Source: Henricia sp. BOLD:AAB3569 (Eukaryota > Echinodermata > Asteroidea > Spinulosida > Echinasteridae). Taken from it: a stretch of DNA of 64,000 bases. The DNA lies in contig JBBELK010001440.1 of the NCBI GenBank assembly GCA_037783545.1, forward strand, positions 62,001 to 126,000, in the 5' to 3' direction. This document shows, piece after piece, positions 32,901 to 47,900 of this stretch. How positions within the stretch are numbered: the first letter of the stretch is position 1; every line of letters begins with the position of its first letter. A program made the translations under genes and the position numbers. The notes under the pieces were generated by a model. It had not been told where the DNA came from and ran no database searches. It worked only from the letters and a program-made list of their open reading frames with translations.

Positions 32901-35900
32901 TCCATTAACCCCATTGCTGATAGTCTTCTTGGAACTACTTCCTGACGAATCAGAGGAGTCATAATATTTACATGTAGTACTGAAACTCTTCGACTGATTT
33001 TCTAGGGTGCAGTCGCTTGAAGACACTCCCATATGATGCACTTTGCTCTGTTTTGTTCTCCTTGGAAATGTCTCGACCTCTTCCCACGAGGGATTTTCAG
33101 GGTGCAGCCGTTTCAATCGGTTGTCGTTGCTCACGGCATTTTCCCAGCAATGCATTACAGGTCGGTCCACCAATAGGTCATCACTGTTGTTCATGTCGCT
33201 GCTGCAATAATCCACGGACCCTCTTGTGTTTCTGTTGATGCCCACGTGACAATCCACCCAAGGTTTGCTATCAGATGGAGCCAATGTCCAGCCACGTGTG
33301 ACGCCTCGCTTTGACTTGCGGTCGAGAGTCCAGGATTTGGTTTGGTTGATCGTCGGCCCGTCGTCGGGTACTCTGATCATTTTCAGCCAGGCGATCATTT
33401 CCAGCAGAAGTAGGGCAAAGGATCGCACATCTCCACTGAAGAGCAATCGATCTGGAACCTGTGTTTGATGTGCTGTCTGTAAATTATACAACACAAACAT
33501 TTCTATGAAATGTGGTAAACAAATCCATTAAATTTCACATATAGTCTGAAAGCATTTTTGCTAACGTTTGAGAAAATGTCCTAGCATCACAATATTACCA
33601 AAATGGAAATAAGCAATTTTCCTAAAATATCATTTCTTGATCAGAACAGAAGTTTGTTGAATACAGTGAACTTTTGGATAACAAGGCACTGATCGACCAT
33701 TCACTTTAGAATCACTTTTAAGACTATTTCGAGTAGTCCTGTTTGAACAAAGTGATTCACACAGCAATAGAATTTGATGTTTCTTGGAGAATCTTGTAGT
33801 TAAGGCCTCTCTTTTGTTGGGTATTCAACCTGATTAAGCCTGTGTATTATGAGCTGACTTCTAGATCTGCGTGTCTCCCAAACAGCCCAGAAGTACAAGA
33901 GCAAGAGCTCAGGGAGGCACTTCGGGCAGAGTGGCACACCCTGTCATAACAACTCTTAAGCCCGCCGCACACGAGAGCTACATGTATGTGCTGAGCCAAA
34001 ATTCATTCGTGGCTGATGGTGTAAGGAGATAGCTCTCGTGTGTGGGCAACTTTCATGAGCATTTGGTCATTCGTGCCACTTGAGGCAAATATCTAACGTG
34101 TTTGATAATTTTGGCCTCGCGTGCCAAAAGTCTCACCGTGTGCGCTGAAACGAAAGGCAAGTGCTTACTACTCATAGACTGGATTCACGATTCACAACGT
34201 TTAACCCACTGGTAAAACCACTCTAACACACGTCAAAATAATTGTGCGGAGTGCCAACCAGTCTTTTTGTAGTTGGTAAAGAACGCATGCGCGGTGTTCT
34301 GACACTGCAAAATGGCTGCGCACAGTGAGTTGGTGAACGATGCGACTTTGGAATATCAATTGGTCCGCGTGCGGCGGGCTTTATGGAGGCTTGTGCAGTC
34401 AACCGTGCAACAGGTGGTGTTCATACATTTTACACATTATAATTACTGACCAATATTAGGTATGTTACATCTCTCAGCCTCCTTGAACTTTCAGTTAGAG
34501 AACCTTATATGTTGGGATACTCCAAATTCCAGCAAAAAATGAAGCAATTTACAGTGGCAAAATCACGCCGCATTCTATCATGCAGACTGAACAAACTTAC
34601 TCCTTCATGGTGAAGCACAGACCCCGGCACATTAGCCAAGGTAGTACTGGATGCATTGCTGACAGCATCTTCCTTCTGCGAGTTTCCGTCGAGATCGGTT
34701 GATGCTGGCCTTCGTGTCAGATCAGTGGCCCTGGAGAAGTTAGCGATGACCACTTTGATTGCCATGGTCTGCAATTAGAAAAAAAAGAAGAGAGATGAAT
34801 GGATCAATGCTATTATCAGAATTGATGACAATTTTCAGGAAACATGTAGATCTTTATGCCATCGCCATTTCTGTCTTGTTCCCCGTATGCGGTTCGGATG
34901 ATGTGCATCTGAACATTAGTTTGCTCGATTGCACTACGCTCGTAATGTCGTGTGCGAGCAATGCACACCCAACAATTCCAGCAAGGGTCCAGACTATTTT
35001 TGCTTTGCCAATGTCATTTTGGTTGCACTGATTTTAATAGGGGAAAAGACCAGATGACTGTACTGTATAACCACGATTTGGTCTACTGTTGGACGTTATG
35101 CTTTGTGATTTAGCAAAATGAATTCAAGTTCTAGTGGGTTAAGTTCGTGGCCATGACAAGTTGTAACATGTGTTCTTGAGCAGGATGCTTTGTCACACTT
35201 TCTTCACATGTATGGGAGCTCAATACAGGCAATGACGGAAGGCAAGTGACAAGTAATGACGTGGTACCTAGTGAAACTAGTCAATGGCTACGAACAATAG
35301 ATTATTATCACAGTAAAGCCGCCTTTCCGGGTCCATTTTTCATCCGTCTTGCATACATTGCGTTTGTGCTGTGCTCGTCTGTCTGTATCGGACTATGGAG
35401 CGATTCAGACGCATACAGATGAAAAGCGCATGACGAATTAAAAACGGACCTAAGGAAAGGCGCCTTAATTCACAATTATTTTATAATTTATTTTTAGTTT
35501 TGGGAAAAATTGTAAACAAAAACTTGCAGCATACTGCATTCCCTTCTAGTACATGTATGTCCACATCCCATGGCATATACATGTACCTACCCATAAATGC
35601 ACTAAATATACATGTGTACATCTACATATATGCTAGCACAGCGTACCTGCACGCTGCTTAATAATACCGTACACTACATGTACATGTAGGTAGCATGCAC
35701 ACTGTCAAATGCATGAAAACAATTGTACAGTGTGTGTGGCCGAGTAGCAAATTATTCTTCGTGCGTTTTTGAATTGGTTTGCTGAAAAAGCAAGTCAAAA
35801 TATATCAAACCGGAAATAATTAGTTATGTAATTTGTATTTGTTTTAATTTTTATCTGTAAGTTAGTACATGTATATTTAAGTAAGATTTTTTTCCCCACG

Positions 35901-38900
35901 ATACCTGTAAGTGGCGGATCTCCGCTGTTGGATATCAGAATAAATAAATTAAATAAATTTACTGTATTTCATGCATGCCATGCCCCAAACACAAAGTGTA
36001 CAAACTACTCAAATTAAGCTTGAGCTCGATCACAAGGATGCTTTCTATATATTGCCATTCTTCACCCATAGATGTCAGGTAGTACGGTACACGTACCATA
36101 TCATAGCTTAACAATCAGACGTGAGTTATTGGAATGACCCACTTTTTTTCTTGGGTTAAAATTCTGATTTTGTGATATATGTCTATATTTTACATGTAGC
36201 TGCATGCAGGTCCTGCAGATAACGAGATATGAGGTGTGATCTCGTAACATCAATACATACATGTACATGTATCATCATACAAGGTGTGTGTATCAGGAGG
36301 TACCTCATAATTCTTCTGTATCAACACAATCTTGTCTTTTATCTCCCCATTAAAACACCTCACCTGAATATTTATTACTGTGTAATTTTTGTTTTATATT
36401 TTAACAGAGCAATAAATTAGGATAACATATGTACCTGTGCCTTGATAAAATACACCTATATATGCAGACTACAAGTTGATGTACGATGTCACTGAATGTA
36501 TAATGTTCACGCTTTTAGATAATTGCTTTGTTCGATGAAGCATTAGTCCTAATGAAAATGTAAAATATTAATGAGGACTGTGAATGTTCAGAACCTAATG
36601 TAATGATGACAGGTATTTGCTGTTCAAAGAACCTCAGGGAGCCTTAAAACAACGCTTCAGTGCTTGGACTGAAATTTGATGAAGCAAAAGGATACTTTAT
36701 GGAAACCAAAGATTGCTTATAGTGGAGTGGCTATAGACCTTTATCACGGTGCGGCAATCTTTCCTTTCTTCCTATTAAAAAGAACATAACCAAAGCGAGG
36801 CTTGCAGAAAAAGAAATAGTTTGGTCCAGTTTTGAAATTGTTCATTGTGTGCAAAAACTGTGCATCACAATTATTATGGCAGTACAGGCGTTGCACAATC
36901 AAGACAGCGTGCAGTGAGGATTCTCAAGAGAGAGAGATAGACCACGCTATCGCGTGGACGCGCAGACACACTTATCGTACCCGACACGTACCGGTACTAT
37001 GGGGAACAAGACAAAGATGGGCACACCATAAAGGTCAATTGGACATGCACGTTATAATGTTTCTAAAGCATACATAATTGTAAGTAACTGAAAATGATGT
37101 ATATTGAGGCTTTAAAATTGTAGCTTACAAAATAAACTGCTTTAAGGGTAATTCCCAAAATTAGGGGTCCAAAACGTTTGGTGTCCCAGTTATGTACGAC
37201 ACCCTGTGCTTCAATTGCCACTCATGATCACAGATTCTCGGTAATAGACTGTGGTCTGTGATTACAGGGGACAGCACCAATTTCTTGAATATTTTGTTCT
37301 GTGCATGATTACTGACAAATATTTGAAACAAAAGACCATAAAGGCTCATAATTTGTTCCATTATATTAAATAGGAATTTGGTGTCCCGGGTTACCCACGC
37401 CAATTAAAATTAGCTGTAGAATGAATTACCCTTAAAAATCTAAAGAAATTTACACAATTTATACGCGACAGCCATGGGTCAGTGTATCAACGTCATTTTT
37501 TTCTCAAGTTCCTCAAAAAATTGTTCAAATTCTCCCCGTACCTACAATGTACATGTAACATGGATTTGCATTATACATATGGGTCTGTCCACAGTAATGG
37601 GGTACATTTCTGTAACATTCAAGATCTTAGGTCCGTGTTCACTTCAAATGTCTTAATTTTATCTTTAAATTATCAAGCTAAACTGAGGAAATAACTTTTT
37701 CACCAAGGAGTAAGAAAAATAGTCCTACAACATACATTTCTGAAAACCCCGTGCACAAATTTTCCTATTACGCGTGTAACAAAGACGGAAAAAAATGTCA
37801 CAAAATGGTCTGTCCACGTTACCTACGTAATAGGAAAATTTGTACACAAGCTTTTCAAAAATGTATGTTGTGGCAGAAATTTTTTACCTTTTTGGGCAAA
37901 AGTTATCTCCTGAGAACAAAACAAGGACATTTCTTTAATTCTGAGATAAACTAAAGACATCTGAAAGGAATTATTGACTTATTTTTCAAATGTACCCCAT
38001 TACTGTGGACAGACCCATATGTACATGTAAGCAGCTTATGCAAACCAAATTTCCACCAGAGCACACTGAGTAAATTCAGTAAATTCAGAGGGAAACCTTT
38101 TCTCGGGCTCAAGCAAATAAATGCACATGGTGACTTCACCCCAAGCAACCCCTAGAAGGCCTGCAATCTCTCAAGCTCAGGACGGTATCTTAATAATCTT
38201 GCCCCGGATGAGGCCACACTGACTTATATTAGTTATCCCACAGGCACAAGTGGAATACGGAATAATGCAGTGCATCTGGTATGTGGGATGCAGACGGACT
38301 ATATTACTGCATTTGTATTCCAAGAGAACCAGTGGGATAACAAATTTATCTTCAAGCAAGCGTGATGTGCACACACACTTGCATGTTGGAAAGTGCATGT
38401 ACAGTAAACTCTCGTTATAACACCCCCTGATATAAAGCTCTTCTCGTTATAAAGCTCCTTTTTCTAGGTGCCGGCCATTATTGTACAAATTCTCCAATAT
38501 ACACTCATAACCGGCATGGACACTTGCGTTACATTTTAGGCCGTCCCGGTTACGAGCGTACACGTGTAGCCTATATTGGAAATTTGTACTCGGGGTTTTT
38601 AGAAAGGCATGTTGTCACACTATTTGTAACTTTTTTTGGGCCAAAGTTATCTCTTCAACTTAAACTTATTTCTTTTATTTTGAGACCAGACAAAGGTATT
38701 TTCTGGAAAATATGGTCTATGTTGCCAAAATGCCCCCTTTACCGTGGAAAGACTCATATGACATTTCAGGTTGGACACATGTGCCAGTTTCAATTTGCAG
38801 TACCTACATGTAGTATTGTTGTAGTAGTTAATTTTATTGCATCTTCGACAACTAAAGCCCTTTATGCCATTAACTAACAGATCTGCTTCAACTTTACTTT

Positions 38901-41900
38901 TTTCAATTTGAGATGACAAAGAAGCAGCTTAGATGCAGTTTTAGTTGTAGGGAAACTCCCTGGAAAATCTGGGGGAATATGCATGCGGCCGAGGAAGGAG
39001 AGTATAGCTCTGAATCCTTTTGTGTACCATGCTTTGTTGTCGTGGATCCACCAGTTTGCTTGAAGGCCTATATTATATATATATTTTTTCTTTTACAAAT
39101 TATGGAACAGCATTATATTAGAATGATATTGATAAACTGCCTTGTAGAAATTTCAACCACATATTTGCAGAATGGTTTTTGTTAAATCAAAAAAACAAAT
39201 CCAAACAATTAAAAAAAAAAAATTAAGTTGTCAATTTCTCCCACACAGGTACCAACTTTACACGGGGGAAAAAATATCACGGTGTTTGTCGCCATTGCTA
39301 TCGACAGTCAGGTTTTTCTTAACTGATGAAATCAAATTTTGGGTCACTGCAAATAATGGGTTTTAACTACATGTCATACGAGAGATACATTTACTTATTG
39401 GTACTTATTCGTCCAGCTTCATAATTTAATGCAAGTGGTTGTGCACTTTTGCGAGCAATCTGACCTAATTCCAATAGATAATTTCTCTTGAATGAAAATA
39501 ACAAGCAGCAATTTGAAACAACATTTGGGGCTTTCTTAACTGTAATTGCAATATTTGGTATGGTAACTACATGTAGTCATATCACAGAAATAAACTAAAC
39601 ACGGGAGGAGAGAAAAATCAAATATGTTTCTCATCAGAGAGACAGCTGAGCTGCATGTACGTATGCAAGAGGCATACATGTAGTTCCCGAGGTTCCCCTA
39701 AGGGTGGTGGAATTAGACAGCCTTTTTACGGGTAAAGCTCGCCACAAACTTGAGGTATTTTGCTGAGCAAACGGTCATTATATTCATGGCCATTAAATTT
39801 GCTCAGCACTTGGCTCATCGTGTGCGGTGAAATTTTGCTGCATTTTTTAAAAAGGCGGACACAGCAAAAGTGTGGTGATTTTGGCGGGGCTGGCGCACAC
39901 GCTGTATTCATATCACGTGAATTAGGGATGGTTTTAATTGGCTAGCTACATTCATTTTAGCTCAGCACTTGGCTCAGCCCGCTGAGATTTTGGCCACGCG
40001 AAGCAAAAGAAATCAAACATGTTAGATTTTTGTCTCACGGCTTCGTCAGAAAAAAAACGCAGCAACATTTCACTGCACACGGTGAGCCAAGTGCTGAGCA
40101 AACGGCCACGAATGACCGTTTGCTCAGCAAAATACCTCGCGTGTGCAGCAGGCTTAAATGCGACGTGTGTCGCTTAAGTTGAGAAAAAGCAATGTGGAGG
40201 GAATTTGGAGTGAATATATAATACACTGAAAACCACAACATCAACTTGAGTTGATATGCGTTTTGTTATTCTGTGATTTTCAATGCATCGTTTCACTCCA
40301 AATTAATTCCACACCACTTTTTCTCAAAGGGAAACGCGTCAAATTTGGACTCTTTGATTTTGGACTCTTTGGTTTTGAGCAATGTACAAAAACAAACAAA
40401 ACAAAACAAAAATTGACAAAAACAAAATTTCCTCTTAAATTTCTAAATCCAACAACTCTGTATAGCACTCATGCAGACATTCATTTGCAGCTGATTTTTT
40501 CAAATATCCAAACCTCGTACTAATGCATGGGGTCCAACCTAAACCATGCAGTACGTTGCAAGCCATTTATTCCACAAGTGACCTGGCCCGTTAACACATG
40601 AGCACAGACGTCATTTGGAGCCAGCGTGACTGCCTTCAGGCTCTCTGTAATATTTTAGGGCTTTAAGGTGCAGAGAAACAGATTGCGGCAAGGGAAACGG
40701 TCGACTGTAACGGACATTATTATTGCCGTGCAAGGTGTGTTTGACTGTAAGAAATCTAATTGTCAGACCTGTTTAAAATAGATTTTGTTTACGTAAGACC
40801 CAAATGTAAATAGCAATAGTAACGAACAGTATTTTTTTCTGTCCAAAAGTATGCCTTAATTCTGTTAAAAATAACTGAAGGTACATTGTAGTTATAAACA
40901 AATTAGCATACTTGCACTGTAAACAAATTCTTGTCAAGGTACATGTAACAAGGAATTTCTTGTTCTGCAACGGTGTAATTTTTCACAGGTTTTCTCTTGT
41001 CGTGTACTTTTTTCCCACTACAAATTGCTTAACCCGGAGATTTGTCGCTCCAGGTTAAGCTTTTCTTACCCCGGGGTTCGTTAATCCCGAGTTATGTTCC
41101 CATTTGTTTCGTCAACCCAGAGTTTTGCAAAACCCGGGGTGAGCTTGCCCCGGGTTAGCGCAGTGCGATGTCCCACGGATATGATGTGTGCCAGCACAGT
41201 GCACGCTAACCCCGAGATTGCCTGTGACACTTAACCCTGCTTGGTTTCCCACTACAATGCTAACCCCCGGGTTTGGCATTTAACCCCGAGATTGCCATCT
41301 GTAACACGGCCAAATTTTTTGTCTTAATCCAGGGTGGAAAAATAGTAGTGAGAATGCTCTTGCTGCTCTGGGGTATCTTGGGGTTAAGGATTGCTGCCGT
41401 TACCCGCAAGTTAACCCGGATATTTTGTACTGGGAAAGGGGTCATAGTGACAAAATACACGTAATTTCTTGTCAAGAACTTGATTTTGTCTTGTCCTAGA
41501 TTAATAATTAATATTCTTCTGATTGCCTCGTCGAGATTTTGTCATTTTACAATCTCGTCGCGAACACATTACGGTTATCATGCATGATGGAATCAGGAAT
41601 CAAGTCCTCTAATGTCAAGGAAATTGTCCGTCAGAGGCCCCTTTGAATTTCTCGATGAGTTGTACAAAAACAATCAAGGTATATATAGCGGGATCCTGCA
41701 TTCTTTAGAAGCTTTCGGCTGCAGTACGCGCTTTCCGCTACCGTCTTCAGCGATGTATTGACATTGGAGGAGACCAAGTTGAAAGCGGCAGATTGAGCTT
41801 TTTTTCCGTAAAGCTTTTATAAATCTCACCCTCTCGGACAAAGCTGATGCAAACTGTTCAATAAATTTTTTCAGGCCTTGTTTACTTGATCTGAATTTTT

Positions 41901-44900
41901 TGTTTAAATCTGCTGGCAAATGACAAAGATATTTAGGATCAAATTCATAATTTCTTGACATGTACATGTACGGTAGTATGTAACCAAACTTTATGCAGTC
42001 TTAACCAGGGCATGTGTGAACACAAGTAGACATTGATTGATCAACAACCCAAGTAATAAGTAAAGTACACAATTTTGACACTGGCCGTGATAAAATGCTT
42101 CTTGTGTAAGGATGCTTGCTACTTGAAAATCAATGTTGGCACAAATGAAGATGGCAAATACTCTCAATTGATCATCTTTGAGAGAATACATACGTACACA
42201 GTCTGACAAACTGCAAACACTGATAGACAATGTACACAATCAATGCCCATACTTACTGCACCCAATTTTGCATTTAGGGCTATTTACAATCAACCCTGGA
42301 TTGCCCCTCCCTTTGAGTTTATGTTTCAACCAAGTTCAACCCAGTGTATGGTTTTAGCCAGAGGGGTGTCTGGGTGTCTTTTATGCTGTGTTTACACTCA
42401 AAACGACAAAAGGTGGATTTTTGTTGTGACCGCTAAACTGAACATTTGCCGCATTTACACTACACCACGATCAACCCGCCTTTACAAACCGCAAACGTCA
42501 CTGCTAATTGCAGTTACCCAAAATTTTACTTCATAAATTGCCAATTAGAAAAACCGACCAAAAGTGTTGATAGCAATGTTTTTTGTCTGTGTGAAATGGT
42601 ACCTTTGTGGGAAAAATTGCCAACTGAAGGTGGGGTTTTTAAAAAAGTCTGCAGACAACTTTTGTTACCATTTATTCACACACAAAAAACATGCATGGAT
42701 TTTTCAGGATTTCTAATTACTGCATCTACATGTATGTGGCTTAAATTTCTACAAGGCAGTTTTCTCGAAATAGGCTTTTAATTACAAGTGGAAATAACAC
42801 CATTTTTAACAGTTTACCAATCATGTACTCTAAAGGTTTCTAACAAGGCAAACCAGTTTCTAATTAGTGTTGGTTTGACCTCAGTCTAATAAAATAAACT
42901 TTGGCATACATGTAAACAGAGATTAAAACGTTAATTTTGATCTACATGTATACAAAGACGGCAAAAAACAACCAAACTACAACAAGATTTATCACACGTG
43001 GTTGTCGCGCTGTCATGAGGCAGTGTCTAAACCTTTCAATACTGTGTGTTTATAAATCTCCATCAGGAAAAAAAATCAATAGCCTCATACTAAAGTGACA
43101 GTGCATGTACGTTCAGGACCCATAGATGCTAACATGTCTCCTCTCACGGCCACCTTGTCACGTAGTCTCGACTTGGATATCGGTGTCTGAAGCTAGAGTT
43201 TTGCAATGGAAATTGAGTTACGAATGGAGAGATGCGTCAGTTGTCGGCGTGCCGGCATACAGAAGTTGAGGTGTTTGCGACAAGGCTATAGAGTGCCTTG
43301 AGTGCCCCTGGGTTTCTGGGATTCTCTGGGTCAAGTGGAGGGCAGACGGCAGAATAATAAGACAGAATTTAAGGAAGTCTTGTATGTTCTCTCGTGGGGT
43401 GTTTTTCAATCAATTAGCCTGACCATGCATTCCTCTTGAGAGACTTGCTAAAAGTAAAAAGTACCAAAAATAGCCCTGTAGAATTTCCGGTACTGTATTT
43501 GCAGGCAGCCAACATACATGTACATGTGCTTGCCAAAAGCACAGTTGTGTGGTTCTGGAGGGACATGCCTTGATTTCCTTAAGATGGGGCAAAAATTTCG
43601 CAGCCGGGATTCACAAAAATTGAAGCTTACAAACTACATTTTGCCAATATGCGCCACAAAAATGGAACTACAAGAAAAATAAAGCAAAGGAAAAGGGGCA
43701 TCTTTCTGTTTATAAAAAGCACTAGGGCCACGTCCAGGGGCGCACGTGCCCCTAGGCACCCCCCAGTTTAACCTCATCAACCCAGCCTCATTAGACTATT
43801 AATATGATACTAAATGCATGAGGCCTCGGGCTTATAACCATAAACAAGTTCCCAAGCAATTGGCTTGCAGGGCGCCAACTAGGATGCCCTGTGTGAAGCC
43901 AGGCGGATGATTTCTGCCATCCCGCAGAGTTTAATTTGATCAACTATGATTTTTTATTTTCTTGCAATTCAATTTAGCTACAAATGGCTCATTATTTATG
44001 CTAATTTGGCACGCACAAACAATATGCTGAACCTTTCAACCTAGATGTTCTCCCCACAAGGGTTTCTGTAATCAACTTAAGTTTTGATTTAATTTCCAAT
44101 AAATCTGAGAATTTGTTTTTTTTAGCAAAGCCTTGTTTGTTTTAAAAATCAGAAACTTGAAGGTCAAGGAACCTCATGCTTTTTAAAAAATGTGAATACT
44201 TTTTTAAAACTTAATTAATCCATTTTCGTGACGTCACACTATTGTTGAAACTGTACATTATTCTAACGAATCTACAGTCCACTGTAGATTATTTTTAAGA
44301 ATGTACTCAAACTGTAGATTCTTAACAAAATATTTTAAGAGAAAACACCGGCACACGGATTGAGAAAAAATTACCAAACCGACACAATATTTTTTATTGT
44401 TTATTATGGCATGAATACAATTTTAAATTACTCAGGAAATTACAGTGAAAACGAGAAAATTTTGAAACTTTATACCAACAAATCTACATTCTGTGCAGTG
44501 TACCAAATATACCGGTAGTTAAACTTTTACATGAACGAGAAAACCGAATTTAGTCAAGGAGTTCCCGTTTTTCCGGTGAAAACTTTATACGAACCACTTT
44601 CGTAACTTCACTTTTAACCCTATGCACAAGCCCTGTGGATGTGGTCTTCGCCTCGCCAATTATTTTCAAGAATCTACACTTCTCGTCCATTTCCTTAACA
44701 TAACCATGCAGCAACTACTGTACTTAGTTTATTGAAATGTTTCGTCGAAATGCTTGGTGAAATTCTGCACAAAAATAAATCCATAAATGTCTTATGTCAT
44801 TTTTACATATTGTTCTATAAATATTTCCTTTTGTTTTGCAATTTTCATACATGTTTCATTCTGTTTCGTACACTCAAAGGAAAATGACATTCACAGCAAA

Positions 44901-47900
44901 AATTCAGAGTTTCAATTAAACAGCCTCAACTCTTTACATCTATTGTTACTGTCATACATGTAAATCAAAATATGTAATGAAATATTTCTGAACAAGTTGG
45001 CCCAAATTACTACTACTTTTTACCACTACAAATCACAGATTAAATTCATCTCAAATGGAAACTATGAAAAATGAACCTTTTTGCAATTCAGTAAATTTGT
45101 TATTGCTTTTAATTTCTTTTTCAAAATTCAGCAGAGTAGGTATCGTTGCTACAACAAACTCAATTAAATTAATCGGAAATACTTTTATTGAAATAATGAA
45201 ACAAATGGCGAGTTGTTTTATCCAAAGACTGTTTCATTGAAAATATCGTCGCATTTTTCCAATACTGACGAACAGGCACTTTTTGACACATTTTTGGGGT
45301 TCTTGGGGTGCCCTCTTTCATTTCTGAACATTTCAAACCAAAATACTATCTGGTTTTTTGAGTTATGAAACATCTGAAAATGGTGAAAAATCCTATTAAA
45401 ATGTTTTTCCCATACCGACGAACATGAATTCTTGGTTGTAACCATTCACTGCTTCTGTGTATTACAACAGAGCACGCTGGTACCGGGTACCAACCAATAT
45501 CACGCAAAGCTGAATGCTGTTTTCACGTAAGAAAAATAAATAAATAAATAAATATATGGAATTTTACAAAATGTTAGCTTGTGGATATGGTACTAAATTA
45601 CCCAAGTGTTCATCAGTATAAAGATAAATCTCGTCCGCAGCCCCGATGAAGTAATATAACCACTAATCTGGAGGACTGCTGCTAAAACACACTAAACATA
45701 TGGAGGTGACGAACCCGAAAGTGCATAGCATTACAGGTGGCGAACAGCACGCGCATCAATTTTGTTTTTTGTCATACTGACGAACACGTTCACAGCTTTA
45801 TAATTGCTCAGAGATTAATCAAATAAATTGAAAATACGTAATTAATTATAGTTTAGACATTAGAAAAGAAGGTTATTAAACCCTAAAGTGGGATTTCATT
45901 TTCAAAAACATTGAATTCGAAGGACCAAAATAAGTCCAACTAAATACGCTAATTACTCGAAACTGCAGTATGGCCATGTTCATCAGTATGGGAAAAACTC
46001 GACGATATACTTGGGAAAAATTTTTTAACTAGACAAAAGTTTAAAAAGCTACAACACAAAAGCAACATAAAAAGTCGAATGGAGATCAGTCCGACATACC
46101 TAATGAATAATTTGCTGCAAGTGCAAAATATTTTGATATACATGTACATAGGGCAGTGTACATGTACCATAAATATGTGTGGGTATACATGTAGGCTGAA
46201 CACAGAGTGCAGTCTGCTTCGTCTTAGTAAGACTAAGCAGATGAGAATGATAAGAAAATGAAAGTCAAGACGACTCGTATTTATCACATACTGCAAATCA
46301 GATAAACAATATTACCATCCCACTGATCGCGCCCGCACAGCCCGAGGCGTCTTGACAAAAACAGCCAGTGAGATTAAAAGAGTTGAAAAATCGTATTTTT
46401 ATGACGGCAAAGAAAAGGCACTTCAAGTGCTAATTAATGTAGACTAGATGTTGAAGGAAAATTTCAGCCATACATGTCTCTGGGTACCTTTCTAATGTCC
46501 ACATAAAGGGATTAAGTAAGCTCTACCGGTACACTTGATTCACCTTTGCCGAATTGAACTCCACAAAGTCTAAAAAGGCAAGTTAAAGCCGGATAAGTGC
46601 TAGGTGTAAATGCAAAAAGTGACTTTAAAAAGGCGGGTTTTTGATTCGTCTTTTTCAAGTTACCTTTTGGGTAGGGTTGAAACCCCCCCTTCCCCAATTG
46701 TCAAGGTAACTTGTACTGTGAATGCTACTTGAATACAATTTTGGTTATTTGAGAGTCCTAATTGTGGCAGTGCCTGCCCTGTGGTATATATTTAATTGAC
46801 GAATCCGGCGCCAGTTCTGCAACACTCAAATAACAGTCCATGCATGCATTGCATTCACAACTTTTGTGGTTAGCAAAGGCGGGTTGAAACCGAATCAGGT
46901 GTAGTGTAAATGCAGCAAATTGTCAGATTTGCGGTTGCAATAAAAATGACCAGTCAGTATATATCCACCTTTGCCGTTTTGAGTGTAAACATGGTGTACA
47001 TGTGCTCTGCCTTTAAAGAGGTTGTCTGATGTATTCCAAGGCCACTGAGTTGTACAAATGTATACATGTGTATATATTAATGGAGGCATATTGATGTCAG
47101 GAAAAAAAAAAACCTTTTATTTTTACTGATTGGCTAGGAACATTTTCTTTTTAACTCTTTTACTACGGCGTGCCGCTCACAGCGGCTCGAGAAATGTCTA
47201 CTTCCGGACACAAACAAATGCATGGTGACCTTCGATTGATTACATCACAGACCATGAAAAAATTCGGTAGTGAAAGAGTTAAAGAATAAATGCACAAAAA
47301 GTTTTATTATCTGTTCATGACAATTATGACTAAGTTTGTTAAATCCAACAGTGATCATTTTGGTGTGAGTATCCACCACAACAAGTTGCAATCTTTGTAG
47401 AAATGAGTCACTTTGTACCAAAATGCAACACCACAAACAAACATTGGAAAGAATGGTTAAAATCAATCATCACTGCATTTGTAAGGGATAATACTGCATT
47501 AAGCCACAGCTGTACATGTACATGTATAACAGGACAAACATTACTCACAGGTGGATCACACCCAGTGTATTCATGATTGCAGTTTCAAAGATTTACATTC
47601 AAGATACCCTGGAAAACGCAATGAGCCATGGTGTGGAAAGTGGGCAACAATTAATAGAACACACAACATGCCCCTGGCCCATATTGTTGTGGGAGTATTC
47701 ATGCATGCTTAGTGTATGAGTGTGTATACCACAGGGCAATCCCAGACGAACAGTTGCGATGAGGATTTGTGAGTCAGATGACACAGAGCCTGGGCCACGT
47801 TTTTGCGACCAAAACCAGAAATAAGCATGGAGCTAATTAAAGTGCAAAGATATTAGATACATGTACAATGGACATTCTGGGCAGTACTTGGGTACCGCCT

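Noticed and set aside
38187..38365. About 60 codons open on plus strand after CTCAG (GIRNNAVHLVCGMQTDYIT)
   Set aside because: Protein-like by eye but with a poor donor, an immediate stop and an equally long minus-strand frame; not enough to call.
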